Assembly (NCBI RefSeq): GCF_016741775.1
Contig: NZ_JAERRK010000030.1
Span: 1-64,000, forward strand
Direction: 5' to 3'
DNA length: 64,000 bases
Origin: Streptomyces actinomycinicus
GTDB lineage: Bacteria; Actinomycetota; Actinomycetes; Streptomycetales; Streptomycetaceae
Within the stretch, counting starts at the first letter, position 1. Every line of letters begins with the position of its first letter. The notes beneath the pieces are model-generated. The model was not told the DNA's origin, did no database searches, and saw only the letters and a program-made list of their open reading frames with translations. This document shows, piece by piece, positions 18,419-27,837 of the stretch. The translations under genes and the position numbers were made by a program.

Positions 18419-18634
18419 TCAGTTTTTCGAGTTCCGGCGGCTGACGTCGGCTGCGTAGGCGGCCCAGTCTCCGGCGGCGGCTCGCTGCCATTTGACGGCG
18501 ACGGTGATGTCGATGCCGAGGGTGCGGGCGAGGACGGCGGCGGGCAGCTCGGTGGCGAGCTGGAACAGCGCGGTCGAGCGGGCTTCCGCGAGCCGGATGC
18601 CGAGTTTGCGAAGTCGTTCGCCCATGGCCCAGGC
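18419..18634 (-). pseudogene. C-terminal fragment of a recombinase-like gene, cut by an IS
   Basis: The frame reads GERLRKLGIRLAEARSTALF, QLATELPAAVLARTLGID, then WQRAAAGDWAAYAADVSRR. This is the C-terminal tail seen in Streptomyces site-specific integrases of the multi-gene module type. It begins exactly at the left inverted repeat of the IS at 18635. No matching 5' part is visible beyond the right end (19519), so IS-linked deletion is likely. Confidence 0.6.
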
Positions 18635-19519
18635 ACTGAGCGTTTTCAGCGTGGCCACTGACCGGGTGACGGGGCTGTGCGGGGTCGGGGTGCGCAACGG
18701 ACAGGGCTCCCGTGCCGTTGAGGGAGGCGTTCGACGTCTCAATTTAGTAGCACGGGAGCCCTGTTGGTTCCGTATCCTGCCGCACTCGACCTGCCCCACG
18801 CCCTGGTCGAGTGGGTCACGATGCTCATCGCCACCCGTGAGGGTGACCGGCGGTGCAACCTTCCACCGCACCGCCGTGCGCTGGTCGTTCTCGTGTACCT
18901 GCGCCGCCACGACACCCTCGCCCGTATCGCCGCGGCCTTCGGGATATCCGTCGGCACTGCCCACGCCTACGTCACCGCGGTCACCGCTCTGCTCGCCGAG
19001 CAGGCGCCGGGCCTGCTGAAGACACTGCGCGCACACGACCCGGACTTCGTCCTCCTGGACGGCACGCTCGCAGAGTGCGACCGCGTCGGCGACGGGAAAG
19101 CCGACTACCAAAACACCAGCGCCATGGAGTGAACGTACAGGTCGTCACGGACCCAGCCGGCGAGATTCTGTGGTTGTCGCCGGCGTTACCGGGCCGGACC
19201 CACGACCTCACGGCCGCCCGCACTCACAAGATCCTCCGGATCTGCGCGCGCCAGGGCGTTCCGATCCTCGCCGACATGGCCTACATCGGTGCGGGCGACT
19301 GGGTCACCACCGCCAAGCGCCGCCCGCCCCGCGGCGAGCTCACCCTCACCGAGCGGACCGAGAACCGGGCCCTGTCCGCGGCCCGGGCACCTGTCGAACG
19401 AGGCGTGGCGCGGCTGAAGTCCTGGCAGATCTTCCGTAGATCCCGCATCAGCCCCAACCGCATGAGCGTCATCACCAAAGCCCTCATCACCCTGGAGGGG
19501 GACGCTGAAAACGCTCAGT
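18635..19519 (+). mobile_element. Complete 885-bp IS5-superfamily insertion sequence
   Basis: Left end ACTGAGCGTTTTCAGCGT (18635-18652) and right end ACGCTGAAAACGCTCAGT (19502-19519) are exact reverse complements (18 of 18). One transposase gene lies between them. No identical short flanking duplication is obvious (left GGC, right AAT), which fits a deletion next to the element or a very short target site. Confidence 0.88.
18701..18764. repeat. Perfect 15-bp inverted repeat before the transposase start
   Basis: ACAGGGCTCCCGTGC (18701-18715) pairs exactly with GCACGGGAGCCCTGT (18750-18764), separated by 34 bp. It ends on the TTG start codon, so the stem would cover the ribosome-binding region of the transposase mRNA. 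This could limit read-in translation; the sub-terminal position also fits a transposase-binding or cleavage-control site. Confidence 0.65.
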
Positions 19520-19521
19520 AA
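18764..19521 (+). pseudogene. IS5-superfamily (DDE_Tnp_4 type) transposase, frameshifted
   Basis: From TTG 18764 the first frame has the HTH part (RIAAAFGISVGTAHAYV) and the first catalytic Asp region LLDGTLAECDRV. Near 19110-19130 the frame changes, and the remainder reads HGVNVQVVTDPAG, SPALPGRTHDLTAAR and ILADMAYIGAGDW (second Asp). It then continues with RAPVERGVARLKSWQIFRRSR (catalytic Glu) to TAA 19519-19521. One or two missing bases before QRHGVNV explain the shift. All DDE residues are present across the two frames, so a rare frameshift could still give activity. Confidence 0.82.
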
Positions 19522-19527
19522 TACGTG

Positions 19528-19569
19528 ACCGCTGTTGACCCCGCCCCCCCGCGCGGGGGCAACAGCGGT
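19528..19569. terminator. GC-rich hairpin terminator
   Basis: ACCGCTGTTG (19528-19537) pairs with CAACAGCGGT (19560-19569); inside it a C-run and a G-run can extend the stem. It lies about 70 bp beyond the stop of the minus-strand secreted-protein gene (19640) and just outside the IS right end, so it probably terminates that gene. Confidence 0.6.
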
Positions 19570-19639
19570 TGTCGGGGTCGGCCCTCCTCATGCGCGACGG
19601 CTGTGTTCGAGGGCGGTCCGTGTCGCGTGGATTTGTGTG

Positions 19640-20089
19640 TCAGAAGACGCCACTGCAGTCGCGGTCGGCCCCTGCCTTACTGGTGCACAGCTTGAGGCTG
19701 GTCTTCGATGTCTTGCCGTTCACGACGCCCCACGAGAAGCCGGCGAGGTCCCCGTATGAGCCGTAGCCCGTGGTGACGGTCGCTATGAGTTGCCAGCGGT
19801 TGTAGCCAGGGGTGTAGCTGAACAGTTCGACCCGGCGCTTGTCCCTGGCGGTGTCCTTCAGCAGGGTTTCACCAGCGGTGTCGGGGAAGTAGTTCTCCGG
19901 GGTGGGCTCGGCCCATTCGTTCCAGCAGAGCCGGCCGGAGACCGAGGCCCCGGTGATGGCGTTCGAGAAGGTCCGGCAGCCGCTGGGGGCGGCCTGCTCG
20001 GCGCCCCGTCCTGCGGTGTGCGCGCTCGACACACTGGCGATACCGATCACCAGCGCGGAGCTGGCGATGGCGACACCAAGGCTCCTCAT
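19640..20089 (-). CDS. Secreted hypothetical protein
   Basis: This 149-aa product starts from ATG 20089, which has GAAGGAG five bases upstream; longer starts at 20104 and 20206 are less likely. A Sec signal peptide (LGVAIASSALVIGIASVSSAHTA) is followed by a mature domain with four cysteines (SGCRTF, RLCWNEW, LKLCTS, RDCSG), probably two disulfides. Aromatic strands such as FSYTPGYNRWQLIATV suggest an all-beta fold. The family is not recognised. Its promoter region abuts the region upstream of the ArsR-like gene. Confidence 0.65.
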   Translation of the reverse strand: MRSLGVAIASSALVIGIASVSSAHTAGRGAEQAAPSGCRTFSNAITGASVSGRLCWNEWAEPTPENYFPDTAGETLLKDTARDKRRVELFSYTPGYNRWQLIATVTTGYGSYGDLAGFSWGVVNGKTSKTSLKLCTSKAGADRDCSGVF

Positions 20090-20370
20090 AGCGCTCCTTC
20101 GCATCGCTTGCAGGGAACCAGACACTAGGTTCACTCTCCTTCTGTTGCTGGATGTGCCGTCACCGGCCTGCCGTTCGGGCGAGGGGCAGCCCGCTGCGGC
20201 TCTCATGCCGAGCCGGCACGCAGGATGGCTGCCTACGCGTGGGCCTTCGGGTCCGCGGGCTGAGCACCGCGGTTGCTGCGGTGCTGTGCAACCAGGTTGC
20301 TCGGGAGAGGCAGACAGGTCGTCTCGTTTCGGGCTGGGCCGAAACGAGAGTCACTCGCAAGACTGCGACG

Positions 20371-21378
20371 GTGACCTTGCGGATTCACTTCACGGCTGAG
20401 GACCTGGCCCGCACCCGCCTGGCGTCGGGGGTGCGACCGCTGTTGGAGCTGGGAATAGGCATCCGGCTGCTGCAGGAGCGCAGTCATCCGGTGCGCTTCG
20501 ATGCCTGGCGGCGTCGGGCCGCGGCAGGTCTGCGTCCTCGCATGCTGCCGCTGTTCGACTTCATCCCCGCGCTGGGGGCGTCCGTGGGATTCTTGGACAT
20601 GAGCGGCCCTGAGGCACCGGACGCCTTCCGGGAGATGCTCGCCGCAGCTCCGAGGCAGCAGATCATCGAGGACTTGGACCGATGGGCAGCCGGGCTTCGA
20701 CATATACCCAAAGCGGCACGGCAGCTCCGGGATGACCCGTTGCTCGTCCGCCACCTGGCCAGTGCCGTGCACGAAGCGCACGAGTTCTTCATCGCCCCGT
20801 ACTGGCCCAAGATCGAGCAGCTTGCCGGATCGGACCGGACGCTGCGCCTGCAACAGTTGGCTGAGCACGGCGTCGAACGCCTACTGAGAGAGCTCAACCC
20901 GCGCTACATCACCTGGGCCTCTCCGGTGCTGCACCTGACCACTGCCTCCAACCGCGATGGCGATGTTCACCTCGCGGGACGTGGACTGCTCCTCATCCCG
21001 AGCGTGTTCGGCGCCCACTACCCCGCCTTCGACCACCCGGACGACGGGCAGCCCTGGATCACATTCCCTGTCCGCGGCAGCGCGCATGCGCCCATGGCCC
21101 CTGCCGCCGTCACGGCCGGCGTCCTCAGTGATCCCCCCGCCTCTCTTCGCGCGCTGCTCGGCCGGACCCGGTCCACCGTCCTGTGGGCGATAGCCGAGCA
21201 CGTCGGATGCACCACGACCCAACTGGCCGCACTGGTCGGCATCTCCCCCGCGAGCGCCAGTGAACATGCGAGTGTTCTGCGCAGTGCAGGGCTCACTGTG
21301 CTCACCCGGGACGGGAAGTGCGTCCGTCACGCCCTCAGCAACTCTGGGCAGGCTCTCCTCGACTCCGCCGGTGCTTGA
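20371..21378 (+). CDS. ArsR-type winged-helix transcriptional regulator with large N-terminal domain
   Basis: The protein is 335 aa from GTG 20371 (VTLRIHFTAEDLARTRLA, the usual start of this Streptomyces family). An open frame extends further upstream but with poor coding character. Residues up to about 240 form an uncharacterised helical domain. The C-terminal 75 residues form the wHTH: STVLWAIAEHVGCTTTQLAALVGISPASASEHASVLRSAGL. It probably represses or activates neighbouring genes in response to an unknown ligand; no metal-binding CxC motif of classical ArsR is present. Confidence 0.78.
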   Translation: MTLRIHFTAEDLARTRLASGVRPLLELGIGIRLLQERSHPVRFDAWRRRAAAGLRPRMLPLFDFIPALGASVGFLDMSGPEAPDAFREMLAAAPRQQIIEDLDRWAAGLRHIPKAARQLRDDPLLVRHLASAVHEAHEFFIAPYWPKIEQLAGSDRTLRLQQLAEHGVERLLRELNPRYITWASPVLHLTTASNRDGDVHLAGRGLLLIPSVFGAHYPAFDHPDDGQPWITFPVRGSAHAPMAPAAVTAGVLSDPPASLRALLGRTRSTVLWAIAEHVGCTTTQLAALVGISPASASEHASVLRSAGLTVLTRDGKCVRHALSNSGQALLDSAGA

Positions 21379-21545
21379 ACCGAGTAGCGAAAGGGTGACT
21401 CACTCTGGGCCAACTCGGCTTGGGCTGCACACCGGCCCGCCGTCACCCGATCCGGTCCTCGGTGTTGGTTGGGGCCGGGGGCCTCGGTCATCACGGCGCG
21501 GTAGCCGGGCTACGCCCGGCGAAGGCCCGTCCACTGACGCCGTGA

Positions 21546-21870
21546 TGGCGGCAGCCGGCCGGGGGTGCGCAGGCCGGCATCGGAGCCCACGCCGGTTTCG
21601 TAGGCGGTGCCCAGGATGTTCTCGCCGTCGGCGCCGGGCGGGATGTAGACGGGGACGATCAGGGAGGCGGTCTTACCGGAGACGTCCAGGCGCAGGGCGC
21701 GGCCGGGGGCCTGGACGCAGCGGACGCTGCGGGTGGGGTCGGCGAAGACGATCGCGTCCACGCTGGGGGATGTCGACGCCTTCGGCGACCAGACGGGAGT
21801 TGGCGAGGATCGCGGTATCGGCGGCGGCGAGCGGGCGGGGGCGTCCAGGCGGCGCTGTCGGGGGTGTTCA
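21546..21870 (-). pseudogene. DEAD/DEAH-box helicase C-terminal fragment
   Basis: On the minus strand, ILANSRLVAEGVDIP (motif V region) is in one frame. After a one-base shift near 21770 comes VDAIVFADPTRSVRCVQAPGRALR (motif VI), then SLIVPVYIPPGAD. This matches the C-terminal RecA-like domain of plasmid-type helicases with helicase-associated domains. Both ends are lost, so it is a relic. Confidence 0.7.
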
Positions 21871-22000
21871 CGAGAGCCTTTGATCTGCACGCTTTCGGAG
21901 GTGTTGGAGATCGTTCCCCGCCTGGCGGGTGATCGTTCCCCACCGTCGCGGGGGTCGCGTTTATGCTCTGGGGTCCGGTCATGTACGGGAGGGGCGGCGG

Positions 22001-22675
22001 GTGCACCGCAGACGGTTAGTGACGGGTGTGCGGGTGGCGGCGACGGTGGTCGTCCTGGTGCTGGCTGGGGGTGCTTGCGGAGGCAGCGGGGCGAAGTCCG
22101 ACGGGGCAAGCCCGGCAGCCCCCGAGGGGACGGTGCCGCTCGAGCATTCTCATCTCAGAATTGCCCAGCTCAAGCAGGTTCTCGATCTGCAGAGCATGCC
22201 CCCGGGGTGGAAGGTCGGCGTCCAGGAACTCGCCGGTCGGGATGTGCCCGGGGGTGATGAGTGTCGCAAGCCTGGGCACGTCTGTGCGGGGATGATCAGT
22301 CACGCGATCGTGCAGTACGACAACACTAAGAGCACTGGGAACGTCTTCATCGATACGTCTTCGTTCGAGGATGTTGAGGCTGCCCGGAGCTGGTACAAGG
22401 ACCGCAGTGCTTCGTGGGCAAGCAGGGGAGATCGTGAAATCGCGATGCCAAGGGTCGGCGATGCGAGCGTCGCGCGTTCTGGGGTGAACGCCCACTCCGG
22501 TGATCAGTACACCGGGCTTGAGATGCGGGTCGGGACGGTGGTCGTGGCTATGACCTACACGCACCAGGACGAGGCTGATCCGCAGATGTTGCTGACCCTG
22601 GCCCGGATGGAGGCCACGCGTCTTCGGCAGGCTCAGTCGGGTGAGGAGCCCACCGCTTCCCTGGCAGGGTCCTGA
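22001..22675 (+). CDS. Predicted lipoprotein
   Basis: The protein is 224 aa from GTG 22001, with GGGAGGGG at 21987-21994 as ribosome site. The signal sequence has lipobox LAGGAC. The mature domain (HSHLRIAQLKQVLDLQSMP, then CRKPGH-VCAG, YTGLEMRVGTVVVAMTY) is an extracellular alpha/beta domain with a Cys pair, similar in style to other Streptomyces lipoproteins of unknown role. The last 15 codons may be altered by the adjacent IS5 relic, which begins 5 bp after its stop. Confidence 0.65.
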   Translation: MHRRRLVTGVRVAATVVVLVLAGGACGGSGAKSDGASPAAPEGTVPLEHSHLRIAQLKQVLDLQSMPPGWKVGVQELAGRDVPGGDECRKPGHVCAGMISHAIVQYDNTKSTGNVFIDTSSFEDVEAARSWYKDRSASWASRGDREIAMPRVGDASVARSGVNAHSGDQYTGLEMRVGTVVVAMTYTHQDEADPQMLLTLARMEATRLRQAQSGEEPTASLAGS

Positions 22676-22679
22676 AGGG

Positions 22680-23352
22680 TGAAGGACCGGGGGCTGGACG
22701 AAGGCGCGTTCGCCGGGTGCGCTCAGGCGGGCATGGTCGCGGTTGTACTGCTGGTAGTGCTCGGGCAGTTCGCGGTGGTTGTAGTAGGGGGTGCGGACGG
22801 TGGCGCCGGCGCCCTGGTAGGCGCGGTCGGCGAGGATGAGGATCTGTCTCGTGAGGAAGGCTTGGACGATGCCGTGGGCACAGGCGGCGGTCAGATCGTG
22901 GGTGCGTCCCGGCGTCGCGCGCGAGAACCACAAGGGTGTGCCGTCTGCACGTGCGATGACCTGGACGTTCATGCCATGCTTCCGGTGTTTTTGCGAGTAG
23001 TACGGCTGGTCTGCGGCAATGCCGTCAGTAGGGATGAGGGTGCCGTCGACGATCACGTGGTCGCCCTCGCCCAGGCCCACCAGCGCCTCGTGCAGGCCGG
23101 GAGCCCAGGCGGCCAGCACCTCGAGGGTCTCGTCCACGTAGCGCCAGGCCGTCGCCGCTGATACCCCGAACCCGGCCCCGGTCTGCGCGAACGTCTCGTT
23201 CTTCCGTAGATGCGCCAGCGTCAGCAGGGCTTGCTGAAAGCAACCGACCTTGCGCCAACGCGAGTTGTGTTCACGCCTTCGGGCGTAGATGAGCCAGGAG
23301 ACATGCTCAACCAGCTCATACGGACATCGAGCATGGAAGGATACGGAACCAA
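22680..23352 (-). pseudogene. IS5-superfamily transposase, frameshifted and 3'-truncated
   Basis: Related to the 18764 transposase: both begin TTGGTTCCGTATCC directly after a GC stem. Here LVPYPSMLD breaks after one missing C at about 23310, and the gene continues as CPYELVEHVSWLIYARRR. It goes on with GVSAATAWRYVDETL, VIVDGTLIPTDG (Asp), KHGMNVQVIARADGT, SRATPGRTHDLTAAC and ILADRAYQGAGATVRTPYY (Asp). The Glu region (ARLSAPGERAF) is present but the C-terminus is lost at the junction with the lipoprotein gene. Confidence 0.78.
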
Positions 23353-23787
23353 CGGAGCCCCTTGGTCGCCGGTGTGATGAGTGAGATCACCACGCCAACG
23401 ACGAGGGGCTCCGTCATGTCACCACCCCTACTGACCAGCCCATTTAACACCTGCAGCACACGATGGAAGAGGCTCACTGAGCTCTTTCAGCGTTGCAGCT
23501 CCAGAGTGAGGACGGCTGCAGCAATTGACGGCATTCGCTTTTGACTGCATCGGTCCTTCACCGAGGCCGGGCCGAGAGGCACGCGTGCGTCTCCTCCCGG
23601 CCCGGCGCAATCGGAACTGCCCGCGCGCGATCAAGAAGCCGAACCGATGGCCGCTACTGAGGACCCGCGTCAAACGCGGCACTGCGCAGCCAGGCCGCTG
23701 GGCCCACAACCCGACCACGAAGCCGGAGAGACCTCGACGGGCTGGAAGACCAGCACTCAGGACAGGCTGCCTCCCTACGATGTCGCC

Positions 23788-24657
23788 ATGATGATCTCTG
23801 ATCAGGAACAGCCGTTGATACGTGTCCTGCATGACGAGTCCCGACGCGACCTGCGGGATCCGACGCGTCCGCGCCCTGTCCGTCTTTACCTGTGGGAGCC
23901 GAGCCGCCCACAGGGTGCACCCGCTCCGCTTGTCGTCGTCTCTCACGGCACCGGAGGTTCGGGCAGCAACATGGAGTGGCTGGTACGACCGCTGCACGAG
24001 GCGGGTTTCCGGGTTGTTGCCCTTGATCACCACGGCAACAACTACGTCGACGGTTACGAGCCGGAGGGCTTTCTCCATGTATGGGAACGGCCCCGGGACG
24101 TCTCCTTCGCCCTCGATACACTCGCACGGGAACAGCTCCTTGGTCCGGTCGGTGTGGCGGGTTTCTCCCTCGGCGGTTACACGTCGGCGGCCCTTGCCGG
24201 GGCCCGTATCGATCCGCAGAACCTGCGGGCTGTACTGACGGGAACGATCCCTCTACCGGTGATTCCCGAGTTTCCCAGCGCGCTAGAGGCGCTGCGGAAG
24301 AAGTATCCACTGGACGAGTCGTCACGACGTGTGCTGGATGCCGCCGCAGCAGACCTCTCGGATCCCCGAGTGCGAGCGGTCTTCCAGGTAGCCCCCGGAG
24401 TGGGCAGTCTCGTGACGCCGGAAAGCCTGGCAAGCGTGCGAGTGCCTGTGGGCATCCGCTGGGGTGGAGCAGACACGGTCAACCCGTACGGCATCGACAC
24501 CAAGCCGTACCTGGAGCACATTCCCACAGCGAGTGGTGGCTCGGCCGGCCCCAATGTCCGCCACGACGACTTCTTCGCCCCGGAACCTGCCGACCCGACT
24601 GTCCGCGTTCGGGTCGGCAAGGAGGCAGCCGCCTTCTTCCAACAGCACCTTGGCTGA
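23788..24657 (+). CDS. Alpha/beta hydrolase, dienelactone-hydrolase/PAF-acetylhydrolase-like
   Basis: The protein is 289 aa from ATG 23788 or 23791. Features are the oxyanion HG motif VVSHGTGGSGSNM, the nucleophile elbow VAGFSLGGYTSA (Ser in GFSLGG), Asp region RWGGADTVNPYG, and a likely catalytic His in VRHDDFF. There is no signal peptide, so it is cytoplasmic. Proteins of this group cleave small esters; the substrate is not evident. It stands alone between an IS5 relic and non-coding DNA. Confidence 0.82.
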   Translation: MMISDQEQPLIRVLHDESRRDLRDPTRPRPVRLYLWEPSRPQGAPAPLVVVSHGTGGSGSNMEWLVRPLHEAGFRVVALDHHGNNYVDGYEPEGFLHVWERPRDVSFALDTLAREQLLGPVGVAGFSLGGYTSAALAGARIDPQNLRAVLTGTIPLPVIPEFPSALEALRKKYPLDESSRRVLDAAAADLSDPRVRAVFQVAPGVGSLVTPESLASVRVPVGIRWGGADTVNPYGIDTKPYLEHIPTASGGSAGPNVRHDDFFAPEPADPTVRVRVGKEAAAFFQQHLG

Positions 24658-25106
24658 TACCTCGGTGGTCACGGCGTCGGCGTAGAGCGCGGGACTACCA
24701 GCGTTGAGCAACGGACACCGGCACGTGCCGGCCTCCCCCGGCACCGCGAACCCGATCCGCACGCCCCCACTCCACAGCCCGGGCACCCCACGCGTACGCT
24801 TCCCGACCTGCGACACCGGTGGACGGGATCCGGGAGCCCACCAACCAGCCCCTGCCCGACCACTACACCCGCCTCCTGATCAAGGAGGCGGTCATACAGC
24901 TCCTTGATCACCTGCGTGAGGGCTTCCGGAACTGGGACACCTACTGGTGCCCTCCGCCGGGGGCCTCCCGCACTTCCGTCGCGGATCCCGAGCAGGGGGT
25001 TTGCGGCTCAGCTCGGTCAGGTGCTCGCCGAGTCTGGCGGCTGCGTTCCGCCAATGCCCCAATGGTTCGCCACAGATGTATCGACAGGGCTGCACGGTGG
25101 GGCATC
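24658..25106. other. Gap without a supported gene
   Basis: No frame here shows convincing coding character. A short stretch (LIKEAVIQLLDHLREGF, about 24870-24930) is protein-like but has no usable start and no recognised family. Possibly eroded gene remains. Confidence 0.35.
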
Positions 25107-25920
25107 ATGACGAAGTGGCAGCTGCTGAGCACCGTGTCGAAAACGGCGCTGGCCGTGGCCCAGGTCCGCGCTGACGAGAGCGCAGCCAGCAACGCCTTGT
25201 TCAATGACCCGTATGCGCAGCCTTTCTGGCCGCGTCGGGAGAGCCGATACGACCGCACAGCCCCGGTCCGCTGGCGAAGGTCCTGAGGGCCCAGACGGTG
25301 ATCCGGACCCGCTTCTACGACGACCAGCTTCTGCATTCCGGCTGCAACCAGGTGGTCCTGCTCGCAGCCGGGCTGGACACCCGCGCCTACCGTCTCCCCT
25401 GGCCTTGTGGGATCCGCTTGTACGAGCTCGACCTGCAACCGGTCTTCGAGTTCTAGCACCGTGTGCTGGCGGCGGAGTCCGCCGTAGCGCGCTGCGACAG
25501 AACGGCCCTTCCCCTGGACCTGCTGCATACCGACTGGGCCGATCGGCTGATCGACGCGGGGTTCAACCCGGCGCAGCCAACCGCCTGGGTGTCGAAAGCC
25601 TGCTGGTCTATCTCACCGCAGAGGAGGCGGCCGGGCTGCTCACCACGGTCGGTGAACTGTCCGCCCCTGTCAGCCGGCTCGTCTTGGAGCGGGGACGCAG
25701 CTGGCGAACTGTTCTCGACGATCCGTCGGTCGCGCACATCACCTCGCTGTGGAAGGGAGGCCTGGGTTCGAAAACCGCAGACTGGCTGGGCGACCACGGC
25801 TGGCACACCCGGATCCATCCACTGGACGCCGTCGCTGACCACTACGGCCGGCCAACAGCCAATCCGTCCAGCACTGGCTTCATCACGGCCGTACGCGGCA
25901 CGAGCCAAGCGTTGTCCTAG
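25107..25920 (+). pseudogene. Class I SAM methyltransferase (leucine carboxyl methyltransferase-like), multiply broken
   Basis: The family start VSKTALAVAQVRADES follows ATG 25107. The frame then breaks near 25220 and resumes as LAKVLRAQTVIRTRF and the SAM-site QVVLLAAGLDTRAYRLPWP. It hits TAG at 25456, resumes with LAAESAVARCDR and breaks again near 25585 before LLVYLTAEEAAGLL. The end of the frame uses a TAG that is part of the CTAG target of the adjacent IS630. Several independent lesions make this a true pseudogene. Confidence 0.85.
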
Positions 25921-27131
25921 TGCTGGGTTCCTCAAAGGATGTACACATAGCGGCGGCGTAAGTGCCTGGTGGGCCGTGCGGGTCTGCCCCAACGCCAGGG
26001 TCGTGCACGGGCGTTGAGCTGGGCTGTGGCCACTTCGGTGGCGTGGGTGATGTGGCCTGGGTCGCCGAAGGAGCGTCCGGCCAGGGCGGTCTTGCGGAAG
26101 ATGCGCCACCAGCCCTCTTGGAGGTTGAGCCAGCAGGCGCCGACCGGGATGAAGACGTGCCTGATGCGGGGGTGGTCCTCGAGCCAGGTCCGGGTGGACA
26201 CGCTGTTGTGCGAGGACAGATTGTCGGTGATCACGTAGATGTCCCCGACGGGGTTGGCGTCCTCGACCAGCTGAAGGAACTGCTGATAGAAGGCGCTGTT
26301 GCGGGAGGTGGCGGTCATCGTGAGTTCCTGGCCGTCGCGGACGCGTAAGGCGCCGTAGACCCAGGTTTTCTCCGGTCCGCGGGAGTAGTCGATCTCGTTC
26401 TTGATGCGGTGTCCGTCCGGTGACCAGCCCGGCGCCGGCGGGAAGGTGCGGGGGATCACCGGGCCGAGCTCGTCGGTGCAGACGACCGTCGCGCCGACGG
26501 GCGGGCTGGTGTAGAGCTCGACGATCCGCGTCCTTTTCCCTCGAAGTCCGCATCTCTCGAGGGCGTCCATGAGCGTGTGCGCCGCCAGCGCACGCCCTCG
26601 GCCAGCAGGATCCGGCGCACCTGGGAGCGGCTGACCTCGATGCCCCGGTCCCGGGCCCCGGCGGCCAGCGTGTCCAGGGTTTTCCGAGGGCCCTGACTCG
26701 TCCGCGGCCCACATGTCGTTCGACGGCTGCACCTCGAGCCGCCCGGGCGGGTCTGCTTGACCAGGCCGACGATCCTCGAGCGTTCGGCTTCGGCGATCCT
26801 TCGCTTGCGGCCCTGCCCGCCCGGGTCCTCCAGGCCCTCCAGCCCCGAGCGGTTGAAGCGGTGCAGCCAGCGGCGCACCGTCTTCTGACCACACCGCAGC
26901 TCGTCGGCGATCTGCGGGACCAGCCACCCGTCCCAGCTCAGCTCCACCATCCGGCACCGCTCCACCACATCCTTCGGCGCCTTTCTGGCCGACGCCAGGC
27001 GGTGGACCACCGCCTGCTCGCCCTCGTCACGTCCCGGCCGTGCCCTCAGCACCATGACCCAGCACCCGCCCCCGAGCACCCGCAACTGCCCCGCTACCAG
27101 CAGCTATGCCCACCGAAAGAGGAACCCAGCA
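25921..27131 (-). mobile_element. IS630-family element with CTAG flanks
   Basis: The ends TGCTGGGTTCCTC (from 25921) and GAGGAACCCAGCA (to 27131) are exact inverted repeats, and CTAG lies outside both. The 17-bp mirror including the flanks (25917-25933 and 27119-27135) is perfect. IS630/Tc1-type elements duplicate TA, so CTAG at both ends is the expected footprint. Confidence 0.87.
25932..27055 (-). pseudogene. IS630-family transposase, frameshifted
   Basis: The N-terminal HTH frame from 27055 reads APKDVVERCRMVELSWDGW, VPQIADELRCGQKTVRRWLHRF. Frames then switch at about 26740-26760 and near 26545. The C-terminal frame carries VVCTDELGPVIPRTF (first Asp-Glu), YVITDNLSSHNS (second Asp) and CWLNLQEGWWRIFRKTAL (Glu at EGW). 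All catalytic residues survive but not in one frame. The element lies end-to-end with the dead methyltransferase gene. Confidence 0.85.
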
Positions 27132-27252
27132 CTAGCTGGAGCGGGTGTGCCGGTTAGAGCTACCCGCGGACCATACCCGCAAATGAGTGGAACCGAGCAT
27201 TGCTCGCAATTGGCAGCTATCGGGCAGAATGTGAGACCGTCAGGATGACAAA

Positions 27253-27741
27253 GTGACCGATGCGCAAACATTCGCTGGTGTACTGGCCCAGGTCATCCCC
27301 GTGGCCATCCTCGCCGTAGCGGTGGAGGCCAGGGCTGTACACAAGGCAGTCATCGACGCGGCGTCGCGGCCTCCAGCGCCCTCCGTAGATGCAACGATCC
27401 TGAGGAACCTGAAGAATCAAGTTCTGACCCTTGCGGGTCTCGTCTTCTTGGAAGTAGCCGCTCTGCTGGCCCTGGCGGGAGAAGCCGGGCCTGTGCTGAG
27501 TTGGTTTGCCGGGCCACCTGGGGCGGTCGCCACAGGGCTCCTGCTTGTTGTAGTCGGTGCCCTCTCCGTCGAGTCACTCGCCAAGATGTACGAGGACGTA
27601 GGACTGTTGGATGCGCCCCTGCGCACGAGGGCAAACAAGTTCGCAGGGTGGGTCCAATGGTCCCTTGTCGTGGTGGGAGTAGTTGCCGTGCTCGTCTGCT
27701 GGATGCCGTGGTGGGACCCGTTTGGTTCGTACGGCAAATGA
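27253..27741 (+). CDS. Membrane protein, unknown, three or four helices
   Basis: The protein is 162 aa from GTG 27253. Hydrophobic helices lie at about 8-28 (LAQVIPVAILAVAVEA), 55-75 (VLTLAGLVFLEVAALLALAG), 83-103 and 132-152 (WSLVVVGVVAVLVCWMPWW). Short polar loops separate them. The family is not recognised. It is isolated between the IS630 and IS701 elements, with good codon bias and a clean frame. Confidence 0.6.
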   Translation: MTDAQTFAGVLAQVIPVAILAVAVEARAVHKAVIDAASRPPAPSVDATILRNLKNQVLTLAGLVFLEVAALLALAGEAGPVLSWFAGPPGAVATGLLLVVVGALSVESLAKMYEDVGLLDAPLRTRANKFAGWVQWSLVVVGVVAVLVCWMPWWDPFGSYGK

Positions 27742-27837
27742 CGCTGCACTGCCACGGGCAGGGGCAGCGTCCCGGTGTTCTGCCCACCGTTGGACCTTGT
27801 CGGGGCCCACAGCCACTAGGAGGGTGCCAGGGGCTAG

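Noticed and set aside
22016..23137. Single 373-codon minus-strand frame
   Set aside because: Only its 5' half is transposase; the 3' half is antisense to the lipoprotein gene.
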